Below are positions 54,977-62,667 of a DNA stretch of 64,000 bases, in pieces; the stretch's first letter is position 1, and each line of letters begins with the position of its first letter. Below the pieces are notes generated by a model, which worked only from the letters and a program-made list of their open reading frames with translations, did not search any database and was not told where the DNA came from. Origin of the DNA: Mermis nigrescens (Eukaryota; Nematoda; Enoplea; Mermithida; Mermithidae); NCBI GenBank assembly GCA_036768485.1, contig JAVLUZ010000654.1, positions 1 through 64,000 of the forward strand, written 5' to 3'. The translations under genes were made by a program, and so were the position numbers.

Positions 54977-55411
54977 ATGGCAGGAAAAAAGGTTTTGCGG
55001 ACACCGCCCGCTAAATTGAAAAAACCTTCTACGCCACCTGCTTCAGCTCGCCCATTACCTACCGCGCCTGTTGACTCTAATAGCGCGTGTAATTCTGCGA
55101 GTAATGACACAATTACGAGAGACGTAACGACTAAGGTGAATAATGATAAATTACCCGCGTCACTACATGCCGCGAGTAATACACAGTCTGAAGATGAATT
55201 ATCATTGAGTACCATGCGATCTCGCATTAATCAATCTTCGCTAACTAGATCGGATCCTAATATTGACAATTCATCAAGTCACACAATGATCGATAATACG
55301 ACTACCATTAACACGGCAAATAATCCTGAAACCAGTTCAGAGCGCAAAATTCACGATTCTGACGTAGAAAGTAATCATAGTCGCAGCATACGTCATTTTC
55401 ACACAATTTGA
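54977..55411 (+). CDS. First ORF of the retrotransposon: possible gag N-terminus, cut by an insertion
   Basis: 144 residues beginning MAGKKVLRTPPAKLKKPS, basic at first, then Ser, Asn and Thr-rich. It is the first substantial ORF after the leader, and its composition matches the following gag segments. It stops at TGA 55409. The next 800 bases look like an inserted DNA element, after which gag-like coding resumes. Start chosen because this is the first in-frame ATG and has a purine at -3. It may instead be a separate small leader protein. Confidence 0.45.
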   Translation: MAGKKVLRTPPAKLKKPSTPPASARPLPTAPVDSNSACNSASNDTITRDVTTKVNNDKLPASLHAASNTQSEDELSLSTMRSRINQSSLTRSDPNIDNSSSHTMIDNTTTINTANNPETSSERKIHDSDVESNHSRSIRHFHTI

Positions 55412-56240
55412 TAATTTGAGTACATTTATGAGTATAACTTTTGATCCGCTGGTTTTTATTATGAGAATAAATACAATAAATGATCTCAATTCATTCAGCA
55501 TGCTCAAAAATTAGTCCACGTTTCATGTTATAACATGCCTACACTTTGACAGTCGGTAAAAGCTGATGAACCTGCTCACCATTGAATAACTCATTTCAGT
55601 GAAGTGAGGTTTTTTGAGATGAACTCAAGAACCACTGAACAGATTTTCATGAAATAATGTGTTTTAGGTAGAAAATTTCAAAATGAAACTATTTTGCCAA
55701 AAACAGTATAGCTAGCTTATGTCTACAGTATGCTAGGCTCAAAAAAGTGCTCAAACTTTGCTTGGTCACTACAGTATACAGGTTAAGTTTCATATTTCAG
55801 AAAATAGCAAAATAGTTAGATATTTTTGTGCTCTTGATTTCACCTTTTTGTTTTTCGTGTTTTTGAATACTTCATCCTGCAAATCCAATTTAATTTTTTT
55901 CCAATATGGCTGCCCCCCAAAGGTGTGCATTTTACTCGCGCTATGTTCCATATTTTTCGATGTTTAAGCACATTTTAGAAAGCCCAAAAAAGCTCATTCG
56001 AACGATATATTATTTGTCTGATTTACTAAAGAATTCCAGTTTTTCAATATGGCCGCCAAGAAGACTGTCATACTGTAGCTTTTGATGTTTTCAGCTATTA
56101 TTCTGTGAGTTTCTGACATATTTAAAATTTTTCAGTAAATAGCTAGAAAATTTTATGTTCTTTCTAATGAACTATGTCTTATGTTCTGAATCTTTCTAGT
56201 TCTTTCAGGGAAGTTCAAAAACCTCAAAATTATTCATTGT
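55412..56240. mobile_element. MITE-like insertion splitting gag
   Basis: No coding in any frame. Left edge TGATAATTTGAGT and right edge ACCTCAAAATTATTCA are imperfect inverted termini. Inside, two similar tracts (caatatggctgcc near 55900 and caatatggccgcc near 56050) suggest an internal duplication. Coding of the same style lies on both sides, so it reads as an insertion into gag. The exact ends and target duplication are uncertain. Confidence 0.45.
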
Positions 56241-56555
56241 ATGGTGAAAACAGCGTGCATGAATGCCGACAGAGAGCGTGCTAATGCTAATGTGACTAAT
56301 GATCTTATTTTGAAAGCGCTACAAGCTATTCATTTGCAATTTTCGGATCTTTCTACGCGCGTTGATCAAGATAAAAAGGAAAATGCGGATGAAATGCGTA
56401 AACTGCGTTTGGAGCTAAGCACTATGCTTAAACCCCAACCAGTTCTGAATCGCATAGAAACTAATGTATCTGAGCGCGTCAACCACTCAATCAATAGCGC
56501 AAATTTTTCTGAATTCAATGCGCAAAGTGCGGAATCGTGCGCAAAGTACGCATAG
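56241..56555 (+). pseudogene. gag: Retrotransposon gag, helical N-terminal segment
   Basis: 104 residues, with a heptad-like acidic/basic stretch (LILKALQAIHLQFSDL, then a DQDKKENADEMRK-like helix) suggesting a coiled coil, as often seen ahead of the capsid in gypsy-type Gag. It runs directly into the 56464 frame near 56530. Its ATG at 56241 may not be the true start, because an apparent insertion (55412-56240) separates it from the upstream 54977 ORF. Confidence 0.5.
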
Positions 56556-57312
56556 GGCATCTTCACTGTTGTCTACTAGCAACAGAGCATCGAATTCACG
56601 CTCACCTTCGGAAACTGTTCCAGAAAATATCTCTCAAAGTTGTACGAATCGCGCGCCGGAAATATGTAATTTGTCACAGAATCCTGTAAACACGGGTTTG
56701 CAACCAGTACAAAACTCAGGTTTTCCGGAGAATATATCTACAATTTCGCAGCCGTCGGTATCAATTTCGCAGACGTCGCGATCTCGGCCTTCGCTGCCAT
56801 TAAATCTTAATGCGCCTTCCTTCGTACCTAATCCTTCTATTGCGAATTTGCAGCAGCAACTAAATCCACCACCGCTGCAGTATTTTCCACCTCAAGGAGA
56901 AATCTTAGCCAATAATTATGTACCTAATCCTATAAATGTAGAAATACCACCTAATAATCCTATCTTGCATTCTTCTAATATCGAAATGCAACCAGTTGAG
57001 ATAAATTTATCTGGTATTAATAATGAATCTGCAAATTTGCAAAATGAATCTGCTCCTCAATCTGAATCATCTAGTAGGAGAAAACATGTCAAATTCTCTG
57101 ATGACAGCTCATCTAATAGTTATGATCGCCCGCGCAGTCGTCGCTTGCGTCGCAAATCTCGATCGCACAGACGACGTCATAGGCATAGTTCAGGTTCTTC
57201 ATCTGAAAGCTCGCGTGGTGATTCACGTCTCACTGATTCCTTGAATCATCGGACCATTTTGCAGCAGATGCAATTTGCAATTGCAAATAAAAAATTTTTT
57301 GAGCGGCAATAA
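56464..57312 (+). pseudogene. gag: Retrotransposon gag, N-terminal/matrix-like part with RS-rich tract
   Basis: Low-complexity Ser, Asn, Pro and Gln-rich protein. It ends in a strongly Arg/Ser-rich tract (about 57075-57230; SRRLRRKSRSHRRRHRHSSG), then enters the capsid domain in another frame. It continues from the preceding 56241 frame. The RS-rich tract recalls nuclear or RNA-binding linkers. No catalytic domain is visible. It is read as part of Gag from its position and frame continuity. Confidence 0.55.
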
Positions 57313-57601
57313 ATCAGATATAAAGGCATATTTTGCAGAATTTGAAATGCTTGCCAATACCTATGATATTGACAAGGCTGATCGTTTAAAATTCGCTACT
57401 GGATTTCTTGACCCTTATGTTTTGTGTTTATACCATTCGTTACCTGCTGATATACAACAATCTTACTCAAAAATGAAACAAGCGCTAATAACCGAATTTT
57501 GTCCTATGGACACTGGTGCGCTCTTTAATCGTTTTTGTCACACAAACAGCAGCCTAACGAATCGGTTAAAGCTTATTATCTATCGCTTCGCGAAGAGTTA
57601 A
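57275..57601 (+). pseudogene. gag: Retrotransposon gag, middle part: capsid domain N-terminal half
   Basis: This frame holds a Gag capsid signature: NFLSGNKSDIKAYFAEFEM, then LKFATGF, then a short helix ending LITEFCP. These are the usual features of a Ty3/gypsy capsid domain. It enters from the 56464 frame around 57290, at a run of six A then six T, and leaves to the 57535 frame around 57540. The homopolymer at the first junction could be a real 1-nt indel or a sequencing indel. Confidence 0.7.
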
Positions 57602-58100
57602 TTAAATCGGATCCCTATCTTGAAGTTGACTTGCTGCATTTTAATAATTTAATGCGACATCAACTAAAACAAGGGTTATTACCACACATTTCGAAAGAGG
57701 CATATCATAAAAAACCTAGAGCATCATTAGCGGAATTTTTGGACAATGCGCTTAGCGCTGAATTTGCTAATAAAGAATTTGAGGATAAAAAGGCAGTAAC
57801 GCCTTACGTATCGGTAACAGCTGCTCCAGTAGGCAGCGTAGTACCTAAAGATACTCCTCGCGCATCTAACCAAAATGATCCAAATCGTTCACGTCATCAA
57901 ACGTTTCATCGCTCATCGCGTGCTGAGAAACCAGAAAATTCTTCTCGTAAATATTGTACCTTTTGCAAGCGCATAGGTCACATTTATGAGGAATGTTTCA
58001 CGCGTCAAAGGCAAGAAACGTCTAATAATGCTAATTTTAATAATCAAGCTGATCGGAATACTAATTCTATGGCGCGCAATCGCAGCCAATTGCGTTCTTT
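57535..58100 (+). pseudogene. gag: Retrotransposon gag, 3' part: capsid C-terminus and CCHC nucleocapsid
   Basis: Contains the second half of a retrotrans_gag-type capsid domain (the stretch beginning QQPNESVKAYYLSLRE resembles the conserved Q-x-P-x-E-S-V region). A CCHC zinc knuckle C-x2-C-x4-H-x4-C follows at C141, C144, H149 and C154 counted from ATG 57535. After about position 58100 this frame stops looking like protein, and sensible composition moves to the protease frame. The knuckle packages the element RNA. It follows the 57275 segment in another frame, so gag is broken in this copy. Confidence 0.8.
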
Positions 58101-59396
58101 TCGCGACAAAATCGTTCGCCATCGCGTTCGAATTCGCAAAATAGGCATCGATCTCAATCACGATATCGTAACTCTAGTCAACATCGTTCATCTAACTATG
58201 CGAATAATGATAATCGCTTTGAATCAAAGCAATCACGATCGAATTTTCGGCAAAATCGTAATGATCATTACCAAAATTCGCATGCTAATTATCAAAATTC
58301 GCGTTACGATAATTGTTATAATAACCAATCGCGCCAAAATACACCTTTTGTGCAATTTCCTAATGAACAGCGTGGGACATACTATAACTCTAATTATCGC
58401 AGCGATAATAATTTCAATCGCCCGTATGTCACATATACTGCAGACAACCAACCCGCCTTGAATGTACCCCCACCGCAGCCAACCCTTACATCTCCTCGTG
58501 ATGTGAACACGGTTACTGCGAAAGAGCAAGAATCTAGCGCGCGTCCTAATTTATTCGCGTCGCAAGAATTTCTTGAAGAGTACGAACGTCTACAACGTCG
58601 TCTTGCAACTTACGAAAAAATTAATCTACCTCCATCTAAGACTTTCGATCCTAATATTCCTATCGTAAGCCATGCTGGGACAAATTTACCCACTATTCTC
58701 GTTAAAGTTCATGGCGTTGACGTGCCTGCTCTGATAGACACGGGTTCACAGGTCACCATGATGACCACGTCTGCATTCTTACGTCTTGGTTTTAATTTAC
58801 CACCTAAGCAAGTTTCACAAGTCGTACATGGTGTAGGCGAAATCACTGCAGTAGTTCGTTATCGAGTAAATATGACGTTAACCATCGCAGAACAATCTAT
58901 CTCTACCTCTGTATCTATAATTGATCACTTGCCGGAAGACATGCTTTTAGGATATGATTTTTGCGAATCCGCACTCATGTGGGTTAATCCTATTGAGCGT
59001 TGTGCTTTTATAAACGGCATAAAGGTTAATTTACTTTCATCTCACGAAAAATTGCAATTTCGTGCGAAACCCAACGCAACTACCTCTGGTGTTGTGTGTG
59101 TGCATGTTTCGCTACCTGAGCCTGTTATTATACAACCTAGGCATGAATTAATTACACCTGGCTATATAAGTCACGGTTCTTGCAATTTTGATTTCGCATT
59201 ATTCGAACCAAATCCCGATTTTATGGAAAAAACTTCACTTTTTGTTGCTCCGTCTATAGTCGATGCTTCACAACCTCTAATACCTGTTCGCGTTTGTAAC
59301 ATCTCCAAAGCGCCAATTCGCATTGACTCTGGCGAAATAATAGGTTCTTTAACCTCTGATGCTGAAGTCGTGTCACATGTTTCATCCTTTGGATGA
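58065..59396 (+). CDS. Retrotransposon aspartic protease region (with Arg/Ser/Asn-rich linker)
   Basis: The frame opens at 58065 after a TAA; the first ATG is at 58350. Counting from that ATG, D130-T131-G132 inside VDVPALIDTGSQVTMM is a retropepsin active site, followed by the family-typical LLGYDF near the domain end. It matures Gag and Pol. The N-terminal part is an Arg, Ser, Asn and Gln-rich linker that fits the composition of the nucleocapsid region just upstream, so Gag and protease were probably one frame or joined by frameshift. The frame stops with TGA at 59394, 38 nt inside the pol frame. Whether the two frame changes are programmed or are indels in this copy cannot be told from one sequence. 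No clean XXXYYYZ slippery heptamer was found at the upstream change near 58065-58100. Confidence 0.85.
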   Translation, partial: FYGAQSQPIAFFSRQNRSPSRSNSQNRHRSQSRYRNSSQHRSSNYANNDNRFESKQSRSNFRQNRNDHYQNSHANYQNSRYDNCYNNQSRQNTPFVQFPNEQRGTYYNSNYRSDNNFNRPYVTYTADNQPALNVPPPQPTLTSPRDVNTVTAKEQESSARPNLFASQEFLEEYERLQRRLATYEKINLPPSKTFDPNIPIVSHAGTNLPTILVKVHGVDVPALIDTGSQVTMMTTSAFLRLGFNLPPKQVSQVVHGVGEITAVVRYRVNMTLTIAEQSISTSVSIIDHLPEDMLLGYDFCESALMWVNPIERCAFINGIKVNLLSSHEKLQFRAKPNATTSGVVCVHVSLPEPVIIQPRHELITPGYISHGSCNFDFALFEPNPDFMEKTSLFVAPSIVDASQPLIPVRVCNISKAPIRIDSGEIIGSLTSDAEVVSHVSSFG

Positions 59397-62300
59397 TAGG
59401 ACACCAGAACTTTTTGCATCAATAAATAAAGCTTTAAACGGCTCCGCCGTTGATTCTAGACAGCAGCAACAAATTTGTGAACTTTGCTTAAAATACGACT
59501 CAATTTTTGCATTAAAAAATGAACCTCTCGGTCGTACCCCCTTGATGAAACATCATATTGACACAGGGGATAATCCACCCGTTGTTGGAAAAACTTATCG
59601 TGTTGAACATTCTAGAAGGGAATCCATGCAGAAAATTATAAATGAAATGCTTGCGGATAAAATTATTCGACCTACAACTAGCCCATGGGCAAGTCCATTA
59701 TTTCTCATTGGAAAAAAGGACGGTTCCCTTAGGCCAGTCGTCGATTATCGACGGTTAAATGACGTCACTAAAACGCAAGTTTACCCTCTTCCACAATTAG
59801 ACGATTATTTCGATACTTTAGGCAGTGCTGCATATTTTAGCACACTAGATTTGAAATCTGGATATTGGCAAATTCCACTCGATAATAAATCTCGCGAAAA
59901 AACAGCATTTATATGTCCTGTTGGTCATTACGAATTTGAAGTTTTACCTTTTGGTTTAAAGAATGCGCCCGCAGATTTTCAAAGACTAATGGAGCTTGTG
60001 CTCGCAGGTCTAAATTGGAAATCTTGTCTCGTTTACATCGATGACATAATTATTTTTTCACGTACTTTCGAAGAACATTTAAAAGATCTTGAAAATGTCT
60101 TCATTGCTCTTAAAAAGGCAAACTTACGTGTCAAGCCTGATAAATGCCATCTTGCGCATGCAGAGGTAAAATTTCTTGGCCACAGCATCAGTGCAATGGG
60201 CATCGCTCCCGATATGTCTAAAGTCGCAGATTTAATCTCGTTTCCCGTACCAAAAACCGTTAAATCCGTGCAGAAATTCCTTGGCTTAGTCCAATGGTTT
60301 AAGAAATTCGTTAAAGATCTCGCTAAAATCGCTAAACCGCTATTCCATCTTCTTCGTAAAGATGTCGAATTTTGCTGGAAGGCTGAGCACCAAACCGCTT
60401 TTGAGCTTCTGAAGAAAGCATTTACATCTCCACCTATTTTGCAATTACCAAAATTCGATGATGAGCACCAATTTATTTTAACAACTGACGCAAGTAACTA
60501 TGCGTTAGGTGCTATTTTGACGCAAAAACATTTGCCATCCAAAAATCGTTTTATTCTTAGCTACGCTAGTCGTGTGCTAAATTCTGCTGAATGTAATTAT
60601 GCTACTTCAGAAAAAGAAGCGCTAGCGGTAGTGTGGGCCATCAAGCATTATCGACATTATCTTTACGGTAAAAAATTCATTGTCGAAACTGATCATCAAG
60701 CGTTAACCTGGCTAGTAAATGTTAAAGACCCATCGAGTCGATTACGCCGTTGGGGTCTCAAATTACAGGAATACGAATATGATATCGTTTACGTTCCTGG
60801 TGCATATAACTGCGCAGCTGATCTTCTTTCACGTCACCCTAAATATGATCATGCAGAACGCAAATATAAAGTAGAGCGCAAAAATATCGTTAACATCGCA
60901 AATTTAGAATCCGAAGATTCTGAGTCAGATGATGAATCGGTTCCACCTGACCGATCGTGCGATAATGCGCCTACTGCGCCAATTAATCATCCAAACGCAC
61001 AAAATAATAATCCTACTGCGCAAACCGATCCTATTAATTCTAAACCACCTACATTTCGCGAACGCTTGTTACTTACCGATGCAGAAAAAGCTGAAATGCT
61101 AACACCTGCGCGTTTACTCGCTGAGCAACGTGCAGATGACGAATTGCATAAAATTCGCATCGCATTGAATGACTTAACAACGAAAAAATATCGTGACGAA
61201 TTTTTTCTCGTAAACGATGTACTTTTTTGTCGTTTTCAACCTAAGCGTTCACCAACTGTCGTTCATCAAATTGTCATACCCAAATCTTTGCGTCGCTTCA
61301 TATTAACGGAATTTCATGACTCTATTTTCGGAGCTCATTTTTCATCGCGCAAAATCTTGCCCGCCATACAAATGCGTTATTGGTGGCCGCGCATGGAAAA
61401 TGATGTGATCGCGTGGTGTAGGAATTGTGATGTGTGCTTACAACGTAAGGTCGCATTAAATTCCACATCCGTTCCGTTGCAACCAATCGAAGTATCCGCG
61501 CCCTTTGAACTCATTGCGTGCGATTGCTTGCATATGCCGCGATCCCCCTCCGGAAATGACCAAATTGTAGTTTTTATGGATTATTTTACAAAATATGTGG
61601 AAGCTTTTGCTGTTTCTGACATAAAAGCAACAACTATTGCAAATTTATTACTAAGAGAAATTATACCACGTTATGGAGTCCCCAAGAAATTTTTGACAGA
61701 TCAGGGGTCAAATTTTACATCTACCCTAATTTCGGAAGTTTGTAAACTATTAAACGTTCAAAAAATATTTACAACCCCATATCACCCCCAGTGTGATGGG
61801 TTGGTGGAACGTTATAATCGTACATTGATTGATGGTTTGTCTAAGCTGAGTGCGCGATCACAGTATGATTGGGAACAATTTTTACCCTTCGCATTATTTG
61901 CATACCGCGCGACTCCACAATCATCAACTAATATATCTCCTTTTGAAATGCTTTATGGTCGTGAACCAGCATTTCCTCTTGACACTTTACTTATAAATGA
62001 CTTCGTGATAAATCCGAATTTACCATCTGTTGCGGAAAAATATGTCATTGATTTAAAGCTGACTTTACAAGATCTACATGAAATCGCGTCTCAAAATCTA
62101 ACTCAAGCGCGTAAGCAGCAAAAATCGCAATATGACAAATCCGTAACGCACACAAATTTTAATCTCTCGGATATTGTCTACCTCAATAATACCTCAGTCA
62201 TTCAACCTGAAATCGGTAAACTATCACCCAAGCGTGTTGGTCCATACCGAATTATTGACTTACCTACGCCTGAAACTGCGAAAATCGCATATGTCTATAA

Positions 62301-62667
62301 TCCTCTCATCATTCATCACGTTCACAGGAATAGACTTTTGCCTGAACCTAAATTACCTTATTCTGACTTAATTGTGGAAAAACACGCGTACGTCCCTGGC
62401 GATTTTGTGTTGGTAAAGTTACCACATCGCCCTCTTGCCCCGGCAGTTGTCATAAGTTTTGAGGATTTACCGGGCAGGGAACAAAAAGCTAAGGACTGCG
62501 CGCCTGTACGTTTATTAAATGGTTCTAAAACAGCACATGCCGTACCATTATCTAATGTTTTTCCTTTTGCAGACCCATGGCTGCACAAGGTACCCCTAGC
62601 AAGGAGGCATTGTTGGAAGCAGCTGGTCGCCGATGCAAATTCGAGGGGCGTGATCCCGCGTCCCTAG
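59353..62667 (+). CDS. pol: Ty3/gypsy-type pol: reverse transcriptase, RNase H, integrase
   Basis: 1102 residues from the ATG at 59359; the frame opens at about 59353. Reverse transcriptase spans roughly residues 85-275 with SPWASPLFLIGKKDGSLRP, LPFGLKNAP and the catalytic YIDD at 227-230. RNase H runs about 374-494 (D377 in TTDASN, E419, D445, D488). Integrase has an HHCC zinc finger (H653, H660, C690, C693), a core with D722, D781 and E817 (D,D-35-E spacing) and a GPY motif (RVGPY) near 955. The order RT-RH-INT puts it in Ty3/gypsy (Metaviridae-like), not Ty1/copia. It makes the cDNA and integrates it. The protease lies upstream in another frame with a 38-nt overlap, so this copy has a frame break between PR and RT. 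Pol itself is undamaged, implying a fairly young copy. Confidence 0.95.
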   Translation, partial: PLMLKSCHMFHPLDDRTPELFASINKALNGSAVDSRQQQQICELCLKYDSIFALKNEPLGRTPLMKHHIDTGDNPPVVGKTYRVEHSRRESMQKIINEMLADKIIRPTTSPWASPLFLIGKKDGSLRPVVDYRRLNDVTKTQVYPLPQLDDYFDTLGSAAYFSTLDLKSGYWQIPLDNKSREKTAFICPVGHYEFEVLPFGLKNAPADFQRLMELVLAGLNWKSCLVYIDDIIIFSRTFEEHLKDLENVFIALKKANLRVKPDKCHLAHAEVKFLGHSISAMGIAPDMSKVADLISFPVPKTVKSVQKFLGLVQWFKKFVKDLAKIAKPLFHLLRKDVEFCWKAEHQTAFELLKKAFTSPPILQLPKFDDEHQFILTTDASNYALGAILTQKHLPSKNRFILSYASRVLNSAECNYATSEKEALAVVWAIKHYRHYLYGKKFIVETDHQALTWLVNVKDPSSRLRRWGLKLQEYEYDIVYVPGAYNCAADLLSRHPKYDHAERKYKVERKNIVNIANLESEDSESDDESVPPDRSCDNAPTAPINHPNAQNNNPTAQTDPINSKPPTFRERLLLTDAEKAEMLTPARLLAEQRADDELHKIRIALNDLTTKKYRDEFFLVNDVLFCRFQPKRSPTVVHQIVIPKSLRRFILTEFHDSIFGAHFSSRKILPAIQMRYWWPRMENDVIAWCRNCDVCLQRKVALNSTSVPLQPIEVSAPFELIACDCLHMPRSPSGNDQIVVFMDYFTKYVEAFAVSDIKATTIANLLLREIIPRYGVPKKFLTDQGSNFTSTLISEVCKLLNVQKIFTTPYHPQCDGLVERYNRTLIDGLSKLSARSQYDWEQFLPFALFAYRATPQSSTNISPFEMLYGREPAFPLDTLLINDFVINPNLPSVAEKYVIDLKLTLQDLHEIASQNLTQARKQQKSQYDKSVTHTNFNLSDIVYLNNTSVIQPEIGKLSPKRVGPYRIIDLPTPETAKIAYVYNPLIIHHVHRNRLLPEPKLPYSDLIVEKHAYVPGDFVLVKLPHRPLAPAVVISFEDLPGREQKAKDCAPVRLLNGSKTAHAVPLSNVFPFADPWLHKVPLARRHCWKQLVADANSRGVIPRP
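62556..62572 (+). promoter_or_regulatory. Strong 3' splice-site sequence just upstream of the exonuclease ATG
   Basis: A pyrimidine tract ending TTTTTCCTTTTGCAG finishes at 62572, and the ATG of the exonuclease ORF begins at 62577. It lies inside the pol reading frame, where it encodes a plain SNVFPFA. Such an acceptor would allow a spliced subgenomic mRNA, as known for env of gypsy-type errantiviruses. Use in vivo is inferred. Confidence 0.5.

Noticed and set aside
57913..58529. Minus-strand ORFs over the gag-protease junction
   Set aside because: Antisense shadows of the gag and protease frames.
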